DNA of 15,913 nucleotides, from positions 1-15,913 of the forward strand of contig CAKSNH010000031.1 in NCBI GenBank assembly GCA_934476075.1, read 5' to 3'. This DNA is from an uncultured Clostridia bacterium. Lineage in GTDB: Bacteria > Bacillota > Clostridia > UBA1381. The position numbers and the translations under genes are program-made. How positions within the stretch are numbered: the stretch's first letter is position 1; the number at the start of each line of letters is the position of its first letter. The notes beneath the pieces were generated by a model. That model did not search any database, had not been told where the DNA came from, and saw only the letters and a program-made list of their open reading frames with translations. Positions 1 to 6,645 of the stretch are shown here, in pieces.

Positions 1-170
1 GGACTTTTCCGTTTGCTTTGTGGACGTGGACAAAGCGAACTCCAAAGGGTTCGCTATAATTTGATAACGTCTATACTTATGGGGAAGTGAAACGTCCCCA
101 ACGCTAAATTCCGACAACGTCAGGAGCACTATGCTATGTTGTTAGCTATATTCGGATAGGATGCTAAACA
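1..170 (+). repeat. End of a dispersed non-coding repeat (third copy of the foldback arm)
   Basis: This stretch matches the outer part of the right arm of the foldback at about 6019-6178 in the same orientation, and the left arm (about 5234-5401) in reverse complement. Shared landmarks are CTCCAAAGGGTTCGCTATAA (41-60), a small hairpin at 80-100 and TATGTTGTTAGCTAT (135-149). It runs to about 20 bases after the stop of the small minus-strand gene. The copy is cut by the window edge, so whether it is part of another foldback cannot be seen. I find no open frame in it. Confidence 0.8.
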
Positions 171-189
171 TATCAATCACCCCTACAAA

Positions 190-519
190 TCATAATTTAT
201 TGGTTACTAACCAATTTTCAAAATCAGAAATATTTTTATCTATATCAATGGCAAGGTTATTCACAACGGTCAGGGTATAATAATTTACATCGACAGCAAG
301 GCGGCGGCACGAAACTGCTTGGACGGTATGCTCCGTGACTATATCGTTTCCCGATATTATGCCGTCTGTCAGCATTTTATCTATTCTATCACCCACCTCT
401 TTTATTCCCAAAGACAGCAGTTTTGATATGTCCTTTTGCGTAAGCACAACAATGCTGTCCTTTACATACACGTCAACGGTTAAATCGTCATTCGGAAGTT
501 TATACTTATACTGCTCCAT
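190..519 (-). CDS. Small protein resembling the N-terminal domain of the RhuM family
   Basis: The product is 109 residues. The pattern resembles RhuM-type proteins: a short beta stretch ending in VVLTQKDISKLL (about 24-35, the usual place of W-L-T-Q-K-x-x-A-x-L-F), a middle helix, then NYYTLTVV (about 79-86, the place of Y-Y-N-L-D-x-I) and DFENWLVTNKL at the end (the place of F-R-x-W-A-T-x-x-L). It therefore looks like an N-terminal DNA-binding-like domain alone; full RhuM proteins are about three times longer. The start codon lies two bases after the stop of the upstream alarmone synthetase gene, and its AAGGTG ribosome site overlaps that gene's last codons, so the two are translationally coupled. 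RhuM function is poorly defined. The family match is from memory of the pattern; an unrelated small partner or antitoxin-like protein remains possible. Confidence 0.6.
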   Translation of the reverse strand: MEQYKYKLPNDDLTVDVYVKDSIVVLTQKDISKLLSLGIKEVGDRIDKMLTDGIISGNDIVTEHTVQAVSCRRLAVDVNYYTLTVVNNLAIDIDKNISDFENWLVTNKL

Positions 520-521
520 TA

Positions 522-1154
522 TTACACCTTACATTTCTCAATTTCATTATTCAGCGACATCATCTTTTCATCAAGATATGATACTATTTCCGCACATTCA
601 AGCAGGTCAAAGTTCAAATGCTCGGGAACTTTTGACTCGAATTTATATCGCATCTTATGTTCAAGGCTCGCCCAGAAATCCATCGCTATTGTTCGGATTT
701 GTATCTCCACTCGTGCGGACATTTTCTTATCCGACATGAAAACGGGCACGTCAACAAGCATATGATAACTACGGTAGCCGTTCTTCTTCGGATTGGCTAT
801 GTAATCTTTGATTTTCAGAATTGTTATGTCCGACTGCGAGGCGATTATATCCGAAAGTGTATAGATATCCTTCGTGAATGAACAGATTATTCGCATACCG
901 GCTATGTCATCTATATAGGAAAGCGCATTATCCAATGTAAGCTTATAGCCTCGGCGACGAAGCTTGCCAAGAATACTTTCCGGCGTCTTTAAACGGGATT
1001 TGATATGCTCAATCGGATTGGTAGTATGCTTTAACGTAAATTCATCATTTATTATTTGGATTTTGGTGTTCATCTCACGCAGTGCTGCCGAATACAAAAA
1101 CATCGTACGTCTAAATTCTTCATTGTTAATTAATTCACTTACGGTTGTATCCAT
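522..1154 (-). CDS. relQ: RelQ/YjbM-type small alarmone synthetase (GTP pyrophosphokinase)
   Basis: This enzyme transfers pyrophosphate from ATP to GTP or GDP, making (p)ppGpp in the cytoplasm during stress. It has 210 residues, the usual size of the single-domain RelQ class, with no hydrolase or regulatory domain. Visible synthetase motifs are SRLKTPESILGKL (53-65, nucleotide-binding basic residues), DDIAGMRI (82-89), KDYI-x-x-PK-x-x-GYRSYH (117-131) and VEIQIRTIAMDFWASLEHK (149-167), in which E150 is the expected catalytic glutamate. All key residues seem intact. It is the first gene of a two-gene minus-strand unit with the RhuM-like gene and points away from the phage operon. An extended -10 element lies about 40 bases before the ATG. 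A toxic SAS with a neighbouring antitoxin is an alternative reading, but the motifs look like ordinary RelQ. Confidence 0.93.
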   Translation of the reverse strand: MDTTVSELINNEEFRRTMFLYSAALREMNTKIQIINDEFTLKHTTNPIEHIKSRLKTPESILGKLRRRGYKLTLDNALSYIDDIAGMRIICSFTKDIYTLSDIIASQSDITILKIKDYIANPKKNGYRSYHMLVDVPVFMSDKKMSARVEIQIRTIAMDFWASLEHKMRYKFESKVPEHLNFDLLECAEIVSYLDEKMMSLNNEIEKCKV

Positions 1155-1195
1155 TTTGTTCTATTCTCAATTCCTTTCGTTTAGACATTAATTCT

Positions 1196-1204
1196 ATTAT
1201 AACA
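1196..1204 (-). promoter_or_regulatory. Extended -10 promoter element for the relQ unit
   Basis: On the minus strand this reads TGTTATAAT, a perfect extended -10 box, about 40 bases upstream of the relQ start. No good -35 box is seen at the right distance, which is tolerated by extended -10 promoters. The same TGTTATAAT occurs again at 1297-1305 on the same strand, so there may be two start sites, the distal one giving a leader that includes the hairpins at 1217-1289. Confidence 0.55.
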
Positions 1205-1615
1205 TAACAACAAAGGCGGTGTTAGTCACCGGAGTATTATGTTTCAATGTTCTCCGAAACATAGAAATCTCTGATTTCGTTCTGTTTCGTGAGGTTATTA
1301 TAACATATTATTTTGGTTTATACCACAGTTTATATATAAAATTAATAAAATGTTAATCTTTTAGATGATTTTTTTATACAATTTTCACTAAAAATACACA
1401 CGTTTTTTGTCTTGCCTATATCATGAGGAGAAATAAAAAATTTCAATTTTTAAAAAAAGCTTCTGATAGAAACACCGCCTGCGGGCGGAGGACTAAGGTA
1501 GCATTTTTGATTTTTCGTCATTGCGTTTTTACGCAATTTCCTACAAATTAAAAAGATGATAGCTCATGATAGTTTTTTTTGGTGTATAGTGTGTGCATAG
1601 ATAAGAGGTGAGTTG
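1205..1615. other. Non-coding divergent region with several hairpins
   Basis: No convincing gene is found between relQ and the phage operon. On the relQ side there are three neighbouring inverted repeats: CGGTG/CACCG (1217-1231), CGGAG/CTCCG (1230-1256) and CGAAACA/TGTTTCG (1255-1289). They share bases, so they could form alternative folds in a relQ leader. On the phage side there are CCGCC/GGCGG with a four-base loop (1475-1488) and ATTGCGT/ACGCAAT (1520-1537). The middle (about 1300-1460) is very AT-rich. I see no canonical -35/-10 pair for the phage operon; its promoter is either weak, activator-dependent or not sigma-A. Confidence 0.5.
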
Positions 1616-2113
1616 ATGGATTGGGAAAAAATTCGGTTTGAGTTTGAAAATTCGGACTGCACGATGAAAGGTTTAGCCGAGAAATACGGTGTGTCATTGG
1701 GTGCGGTGAGATACAGAGCCGACAGGTACGGCTGGAAAAGAAGTTGTGAAAGCGGTAAAAAGGAAAGGTCGAAAAAATTAAGCAAGCGTGATGTGATTAT
1801 TTCGGTCGCCGACAGATTATTGGAGTGCGTCGCAAAGGCGGCAGATGAACTCGATGTATATACAATGAAAAACAAGGTTAAGACAAAAAGCGTGGAGTAT
1901 GACGCTGAGTCGGGGAAAACGGGGAGAGAGGTTATCTGCGAGAATGAACAGATTGAGTCGGCGAAAGGGATTATCGACCGCATGGAACTTAAACAGTTAG
2001 TGACGGCACTTAAAGACATAAAGGAAATTTATGATAATCAGAGCTTGGGCGAGAACAAGGTGGAGCAGTTAATAAGGGGGCTGATGGAGGAAAATGACGA
2101 GGGTATACAGTGA
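1616..2113 (+). CDS. terS: Phage terminase small subunit
   Basis: The small terminase recognises the viral DNA and loads it on the large subunit for packaging. The 165-residue product starts with a helix-turn-helix (about 15-41: CTMKGLAEKYGVSLGAVRYR, then a GWKR tail), as in terminase small subunits of Gram-positive phages. A basic linker follows (GKKERSKKLSKRD) and a helical second half that probably oligomerises. The ATG at 1616 is chosen over the TTG one codon earlier because AGAGGTGA (1604-1611) sits at good distance. It is the first gene of the operon and overlaps the large terminase gene by 20 bases. The identification rests on the HTH plus the position directly before terL. Confidence 0.85.
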   Translation: MDWEKIRFEFENSDCTMKGLAEKYGVSLGAVRYRADRYGWKRSCESGKKERSKKLSKRDVIISVADRLLECVAKAADELDVYTMKNKVKTKSVEYDAESGKTGREVICENEQIESAKGIIDRMELKQLVTALKDIKEIYDNQSLGENKVEQLIRGLMEENDEGIQ

Positions 2114-3311
2114 CAGACAGCTGGATATTATGAAAAAATGGCAGAGGGGCGAGCTTAAACGTATCAATCTTTTGCAAGGGTCGGTGCGAAGCGGAAAGAC
2201 TTGGATTTCCATTGTTTTATGGGTATTTTGGGTGGCGAGTATGCCGAAAGATGCACGGTTTATTATGTGCGGAAAAACGCTTTCGTCACTGAAAAGAAAT
2301 GTGCTTGACGTTATTTGTGAAATGGTGGGGACATATAATTTTAACTATTCCGTTTCAAAAAAAGAGGCGGTGTTATTCGGCAGACAGGTTTATTTGGAGG
2401 GTGTGAGCGACAATCGGTCGGAGAGCAAAATCCGTGGTATGACCCTTGCGGGAGCGTACTGTGACGAGGTGAGCTTATTTAATGAAGAATTTTTTGCAAT
2501 GCTGTTATCGAGATTATCCGTTAAGGGGGCAAAGCTGATTGCAACAACCAATCCCGACAATCCGTCACACTGGCTCAAAAAGAAGTACATTGACAGGTGC
2601 GGTGAGTTGGATATGTTAGTGGAAAATTTTACGATTGAGGACAACATTTTTTTGGACAGCGAGTATGTGGAAAGTTTGAAAAAGGAGTACACGGGAGTGT
2701 TTTATGACAGGTTTATTCTCGGAAAATGGGTGGCGGCGGAGGGGCTTGTTTATCCGATGTTTGACGAGAATTATCATGTGACAGACATAAAGTCGGGGAC
2801 ACAAAAATACGGTGGTGACAAATTATACTATATTTCGATTGACTACGGAACGGCTAATCCCTGTTCTATGGGGTTATGGCAGATAGCGGACGGCAAAGCG
2901 GTGAGAATTGGCGAATACTACTATGACAGCAGAAAGGTTATGTCGCAAAAGACTGACGAGGAGTATTATGCGGAGTTGGTGCGTTTGGCTGACGGGCGAG
3001 TCATTCAGGCAGTTGTGGTTGACCCGTCAGCGGCTTCATTTATCGAAACAATTCGCAGACACGGACAATTTTCTGTGAGAAAGGCGGACAATGATGTCTT
3101 AGGCGGAATCCGTGTGGTGGCATCACTTTTAAACGGCGGTAAGATATTTTTTGACAGGTCGTGCACCGACGCTATTCGTGAATTTGGATTATATTCTTGG
3201 GACACAAATGCGGACAAGGACAAGGTTATTAAAGAATTTGACCATGCGATGGACGATATTAGGTATTTCTGCAAATCGGTATTATGGCGAATGGTTAAAT
3301 GGGAGTTATAG
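2094..3311 (+). CDS. terL: Phage terminase large subunit, PBSX type
   Basis: This is the ATP-driven packaging motor and headful nuclease. The 405-residue protein has a Walker A motif GSVRSGKT (29-36), a Walker B region AGAYCDEV with D124-E125, and the coupling motif ATTNPDNPSHWLK (150-162). In the RNase-H-like nuclease half the acidic residues are in place: D250 in SIDYGTANP, D310 in VVVDPSAAS and D387/D388 in HAMDDIRY. Length and motifs fit the PBSX family and nothing seems missing, so the motor is predicted to be active. The start codon at 2094 has GGAGG three bases before it, inside terS. The end overlaps the upstream leader of the portal gene. This intactness argues against simple decay of the cluster. 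Confidence 0.96.
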   Translation: MTRVYSDRQLDIMKKWQRGELKRINLLQGSVRSGKTWISIVLWVFWVASMPKDARFIMCGKTLSSLKRNVLDVICEMVGTYNFNYSVSKKEAVLFGRQVYLEGVSDNRSESKIRGMTLAGAYCDEVSLFNEEFFAMLLSRLSVKGAKLIATTNPDNPSHWLKKKYIDRCGELDMLVENFTIEDNIFLDSEYVESLKKEYTGVFYDRFILGKWVAAEGLVYPMFDENYHVTDIKSGTQKYGGDKLYYISIDYGTANPCSMGLWQIADGKAVRIGEYYYDSRKVMSQKTDEEYYAELVRLADGRVIQAVVVDPSAASFIETIRRHGQFSVRKADNDVLGGIRVVASLLNGGKIFFDRSCTDAIREFGLYSWDTNADKDKVIKEFDHAMDDIRYFCKSVLWRMVKWEL

Positions 3312-3322
3312 GGGGACATAAA

Positions 3323-4666
3323 ATGAATTTTCTTAAAAAAATATTCGGAGGGAGAGAGGACAAACAAATGAATTTCGGGATATACAATTATTTGAGCGAG
3401 GAAGTGCAGGGTATGTCACAAATGAAAGACGCTATCGCTCAATGGGACAGGCTTTACAAAAACAATGCCGATTGGATATATGGGGACACAAAAAGTCTTA
3501 ATCTGGCGGCGGGTATTGCAAGTGAGCTGGCAAGGCTGGTCACTATGGAAATGAAAGTGCGTTTCGACAGCGGTGCGGAGTGTGTGAAAAGTAGTTTTGA
3601 TGAGGTTATGGCGGACATCAGAAGATATACCGAATATGCCTGCGCAAAAGGCGGATTGGTATTCAAGCCATATGTAAAAGACGGAGAAATTTTTGTCGAT
3701 TATGTTCAGGCGGACAAGTTTTATCCTATTCAATATGACGCAAGGGGACATATAATCGGAGCGATATTTATTGAACAGGTTAAACAGGGCGGATACATTT
3801 ACACAAGGCTTGAAAGACACAAGTTTGTTGGGGACATATATTTAATCGAAAATGAGGTGTACAAGTCGAAAACGGGCGGTGTGATTGGGAAAAGAGTCGG
3901 ATTGGCAGAGGTTGAGAATTGGAAGGATTTATCCGAGAAATGTGAAATTGCTAATCTGAAAAAGCCGTTATTTGCCTACTTCAAAATGCCGTCAGCCAAC
4001 ACTATTGATGTAAATTCACCGCTGGGCGTGTCGGTTTATGCAAGAGCGGTAGACCTGATTTGTGAGGCGGACAAGCAATATTCAAGGCTATTATGGGAAT
4101 TTGAAAGCGGTGAACGTGCGTTATATCTTGATTCGGCGGCGTACAGACGTGACGAAAAGGGCAGGCTGATATTGCCCGACAAGCGTTTATACAGAAGTGC
4201 GGATACGGGCGTGGACGGGCTGTTTGAGGATTGGTCGCCGGAGTTTCGTGAACAGAGTATTTTAAACGGGTTAAATTCGATTTTGGTGAAGATTGAGGAC
4301 GTCTGCGGTTTGGCGAGAGGTACATTCTCAAATGTGGAGTCGGAGGCGAAAACCGCTACGGAGCTTAGAATTTTGCGTCAGCGTTCGTATGCAACGGTGG
4401 CGGATATTCAGAAGGCTTTGGAAGTAAGTCTTAGAGATTTGATTTATGCGATGTCGGTTTGGGGAAGTTTATACGGACTGATGAAGTTCGGCGAGTGTGA
4501 AGTCGGGTTTGAATTTGACGACAGTATTGTGGCGGACAGGGCAAGAGAGTTTGACGAACGTGAGAAATTATTCGGCATGGGAATTATAAGTGCGGAGGAG
4601 TTTCGTGCGTGGTATTTGGGCGAGAGCGAGAAAGTGTGCAGAAAGAAATTGAAGGAAAGAAATTGA
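3323..4666 (+). CDS. Phage portal protein, SPP1 Gp6-like
   Basis: The portal forms the twelve-subunit ring at the head vertex through which DNA is packed and to which the tail joins. The product has 447 residues, close to the SPP1 Gp6 family. Recognisable parts are a long alpha/beta clip and wing region and, near 335-375, the helical segment EAKTATELRILRQRSYATV followed by DIQKALE, which corresponds to the conserved crown/stem helices of this family. The ATG at 3323 is preferred over an in-frame ATG at 3299, because GGGGG followed by ACATAAA places a ribosome site directly before it and 3299 lies inside terL. No MuF-type minor head gene follows, which is unusual for Gp6-type clusters. Confidence 0.9.
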   Translation: MNFLKKIFGGREDKQMNFGIYNYLSEEVQGMSQMKDAIAQWDRLYKNNADWIYGDTKSLNLAAGIASELARLVTMEMKVRFDSGAECVKSSFDEVMADIRRYTEYACAKGGLVFKPYVKDGEIFVDYVQADKFYPIQYDARGHIIGAIFIEQVKQGGYIYTRLERHKFVGDIYLIENEVYKSKTGGVIGKRVGLAEVENWKDLSEKCEIANLKKPLFAYFKMPSANTIDVNSPLGVSVYARAVDLICEADKQYSRLLWEFESGERALYLDSAAYRRDEKGRLILPDKRLYRSADTGVDGLFEDWSPEFREQSILNGLNSILVKIEDVCGLARGTFSNVESEAKTATELRILRQRSYATVADIQKALEVSLRDLIYAMSVWGSLYGLMKFGECEVGFEFDDSIVADRAREFDEREKLFGMGIISAEEFRAWYLGESEKVCRKKLKERN

Positions 4667-4684
4667 AGAATGGGGGACATAAAA

Positions 4685-5071
4685 ATGAAGATTGACGATT
4701 TATTGGATTTGGGGTTAGATGCGGAGTCAGCCGGAGTTATCTGGGAAAAGATAGCCGAGATGAAAAAAGGATACGCAGACAAGATTGCAGAGTTAAAAGG
4801 CGAGATTGACAAGGTCAAAATCGAATATGCGGTGCAAAGTGCATTGGAAAAAGCGGGGGTATACTCCGAAAAGGCGGTGTTAGCGTTAATAAATTTCGAG
4901 AACATCAAGGTGGAAAGCGGCGTTGTGGTCGGTGTGGAAAAAGAGATTGAAAGGGTTAGAAATGAGTGCGGTATTTTGTTCGCCGGCGGTGAAGTGCCGA
5001 GGGTTATCAGCGTGGCGAGCGGGGAAAACGGGGACAGAGTGAGTTTGGTGAGAGATGCAATGGGGATATAG
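4685..5071 (+). CDS. Short GP20-like scaffold protein
   Basis: Phage GP20 proteins are coiled-coil internal scaffolds that direct capsid assembly and then leave. The 128-residue product has a charged coiled coil (about 20-45, EKIAEMKKGYADKIAELKGE) followed by the family-typical block ALEKAGVYSEKAVLALINFE (about 55-74) and a tail ending in FAGGEVP. GP20 proteins are usually about 180 residues or more, so the coil is short here. The ATG at 4685 has the same GGGGGACATAAAA leader as the portal gene; an in-frame ATG at 4670 would add five residues. It is the last gene before the non-coding island. The absence of a protease agrees with a scaffold-driven, protease-free head. Confidence 0.78.
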   Translation: MKIDDLLDLGLDAESAGVIWEKIAEMKKGYADKIAELKGEIDKVKIEYAVQSALEKAGVYSEKAVLALINFENIKVESGVVVGVEKEIERVRNECGILFAGGEVPRVISVASGENGDRVSLVRDAMGI

Positions 5072-5112
5072 GAGAGATTAGGAGTTGTGGGGGTGATGTT
5101 GATTTAAAATTC

Positions 5113-5294
5113 AGCGTTCGGTCTGAATATAGTGAAAATTAAAATGTAGTGCGGACTGACGTTGTCGGAATTTAGCGTTCTGTCCGAGCATAGCAAAAAT
5201 TAAAACCTAGTGCGACTGGCGTTGTCTAAGTTTAACGTTCTATTTGAATATAGATAACATCAAAATTTAGTGCAAACTGACGTTGTCTAAGTTT
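5113..5294 (+). repeat. Three head-to-tail repeats of about 60 bp
   Basis: Units are 5113-5173, 5174-5233 and 5234-5294 (61, 60 and 61 bp). Each begins with AGCGTTC or AACGTTC, has GAATATAG or GAGCATAG about 13 bases in, then an A-rich stretch, TAGTGC, and ends with GACGTTGTC or GGCGTTGTC plus GGAATTT or TAAGTTT. The third unit is also the outer end of the foldback's left arm, and reverse-complement versions stand at 104-165 and about 6118-6178. The units are diverged from each other, so the array is not recent. Confidence 0.85.
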
Positions 5295-6178
5295 AGCGGT
5301 GGGAACGTTTCATGTTCCCATGAGTGTAGATATTGTCGGAGTAACTCGAACCATTTGGAGTTCGCTTTGCCTCGGCAGCAGCAAAGCAAACGGAAAGTGC
5401 CGCTTTTTGGCACGCAAAGAGCTAAGATGACAATAGCTTTCCATTAGGTCGGTAAAATTTGCTCCATTGCCTAGACCCGCAAATTTTATGCTGTCAAAGA
5501 GTAGCAAACAAGTCAAATCTTGAAATTATCCTGAGTTAGATTATCCGCTAAACTTTGGTACAGCATACCCTCCAAACCCACGAAGAATAGTTTCGCTCCT
5601 TGCGTGCCTCCTAGCCGAAAGTTTAGTGGGTAAGGGTGAGTTTAGATAGAAATGCGAGTGAGTGTTGGTTGTGTACTTCAATACAATATAATACACTTTC
5701 ATTCATATCTACGCTTGCACTTTCCCACTAAACTCACCCCTACGGACACGCAAAAAGCGTATATCTATATTCAGTGGGCACAGAGGGTATGCCGTATCTA
5801 TGCTTTGTTTGTGCCCTATGTTTAATCAAACTCATTGCAAGCACTACGCTCGGACGGCACAAAATTCACGCCTCTAGGCAACTAATCAGTAGTTTTGCTG
5901 CGGCAAAACCGCTCTGCGAGCGTCGGACATCTTTCCGATACTAGTGAATTCTGCCGACACCATGGAAACAACTATATTGCAATAGCTTTGTAGCGTGTGG
6001 GTCAAGGGTGTCCCTTGCGGCACTTTCGGTGTCCTTTGCTGCCGTGGGCAAAGGATACTCCAAAGGGTTCGCTATAATTTGATAATGTCTACACCTATGG
6101 GAACATGAAACGTTCCCAAAGCTAAATGGGGGCAATGTCAGTCGCACTATACTATGTTGTTAGCTATGTTAAGATAGA
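5234..6178. repeat. Giant imperfect inverted repeat (foldback), arms of about 430 bp
   Basis: The left arm (5234-5670) and right arm (5697-6178) are reverse complements at many anchors spaced in order: 5300-5320 with 6098-6118; CGGAAAGTGCC (5391-5401) with GGCACTTTCGG (6019-6029); TTGCCTAGAC (5467-5476) with CTCTAGGCAA (5872-5881); GCATACCCTC (5563-5572) with GAGGGTATGC (5783-5792); AGTTTAGTGGG (5620-5630) with CCCACTAAACT (5724-5734); and GTGTA (5671-5675) with TACAC (5692-5696) at the centre. The right arm is longer only by the 56-bp insert at 5887-5942. The two minus-strand open frames across it are by-products of the repeat. It may be a foldback transposon-like element or two copies of one repeat inserted tail to tail. 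Confidence 0.85.
5887..5942 (+). repeat. 56-bp interspersed repeat inserted in the right foldback arm
   Basis: It begins CAGTAGTTTTGC, contains the hairpin CGCTCTGCGAGCG and ends TTTCCGATACT. A nearly identical copy (one 1-base indel, two substitutions) lies at 6468-6522. The left arm of the foldback lacks it at the matching place, and the pairing of the arms resumes on both sides (CTAGGCAACTAA before, GTGAATTCTGCCGACA after). This shows it as a later insertion. ACTA is found on both flanks and could be a short target duplication. Confidence 0.75.
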
Positions 6179-6387
6179 ACACAACAAATTTTAGTTTGTG
6201 GTCAAGTCCACCGCAAGATATATTTAGTTCACAGTAGCGTCATTCTTCCGCTACACAAATGTAGATATAGCCAAAAGTGTAGGGATTTCGCCAACTGCGG
6301 TCGGCGACAAACTTTTAGAAAGTTTGACCAAACTTGGACGCTAGGGGTGTTTCGCTCGTTGCGACGAGCGACAAAAGACGCTGCCTT

Positions 6388-6409
6388 AGTACTGGAAAGA
6401 TGTCCGGCG
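6388..6409 (-). repeat. Partial inverted copy of the 56-bp repeat end
   Basis: AGTACTGGAAAGATGTCCGG matches the reverse complement of the last 20 or so bases of the 56-bp repeat (GGACATCTTTCCGATACT). Only this end is shared, so together with the full copy at 6468-6522 it forms an inverted pair enclosing about 60 bases. Confidence 0.55.
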
Positions 6410-6467
6410 GCATAGCCGATTTTGACCTAGTCAAAATTACTTGACCAGAAACCGCAAGCCTTATGGT

Positions 6468-6522
6468 CAGTAGTTTTGCTACGCAAAACCGCTCTGCGAG
6501 CGTCGGACGTCTTTCCGATACT
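6468..6522 (+). repeat. Second full copy of the 56-bp interspersed repeat
   Basis: It is nearly the same as 5887-5942 and in the same direction, with an internal stem CGCTC/GAGCG around TGC and a second stem GCAAAACCGC region. The high identity compared with the much more diverged foldback arms suggests recent spread or gene-conversion-like homogenisation. Confidence 0.75.
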
Positions 6523-6607
6523 AAAGCCTTGACCTAAACTTTGATGGGGCAGAGCCACTTTGTAAGTTTGCGTAAGCGACAACTCACAATTTATAAGTTA
6601 CAACAAT

Positions 6608-6645
6608 GAAAGGAGGTGGTGGGAGATATGGAAGATATTAATTAA
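6608..6645 (+). promoter_or_regulatory. Strong ribosome site with a five-codon mini-ORF in the capsid leader
   Basis: AAAGGAGGTGG (6609-6619 region) is a near-perfect Shine-Dalgarno site, followed by ATG at 6628, four codons (Glu-Asp-Ile-Asn) and TAA at 6643-6645. It lies about 70 bases before the capsid gene and could be a leader peptide, a ribosome standby site, or the leftover start of a lost gene. A weak promoter candidate (TTGCGT 6568-6573, 18 bases, TATAAG 6592-6597) stands just upstream and could restart transcription after the island. Confidence 0.35.

Larger units (their letters stand above)
6179..6560. other. Hairpin-rich non-coding segment
   Basis: Three perfect local hairpins are seen: CAAACTTT/AAAGTTTG with a 3-base loop (6308-6326), TCGCTCGT/ACGAGCGA with loop TGCG (6352-6371), and TTTTGAC/GTCAAAA with loop CTA (6420-6436). 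GTGGTCAAGTCCACC, GACCAGAAACCGCAAGCC and CCTTGACC are related short words in both directions. None of the hairpins has a U-tract typical of a terminator. The density of stems would fit a structured RNA or a cluster of palindromic intergenic elements; I do not recognise a known RNA class. Confidence 0.5.

Noticed and set aside
1564..2019. Long minus-strand open frame opposite the small terminase gene
   Set aside because: It is the antisense shadow of terS, with serine/phenylalanine/leucine-rich composition and no ribosome site; several similar shadows lie opposite the other phage genes.
5113..5294. CRISPR array
   Set aside because: The ~60-bp units are joined directly without unique spacers, are imperfect, number only three, and no cas gene is nearby.
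5310..5516. Minus-strand open frame of 68 codons in the foldback left arm
   Set aside because: It lies fully within the inverted repeat, has no good ribosome site or recognisable domain, and is not preserved in the matching part of the right arm.
5941..6147. Minus-strand open frame of 68 codons in the foldback right arm
   Set aside because: It spans the repeat hairpin and has no homology to the frame in the left arm despite matching DNA; it is an accidental frame in a non-coding repeat.
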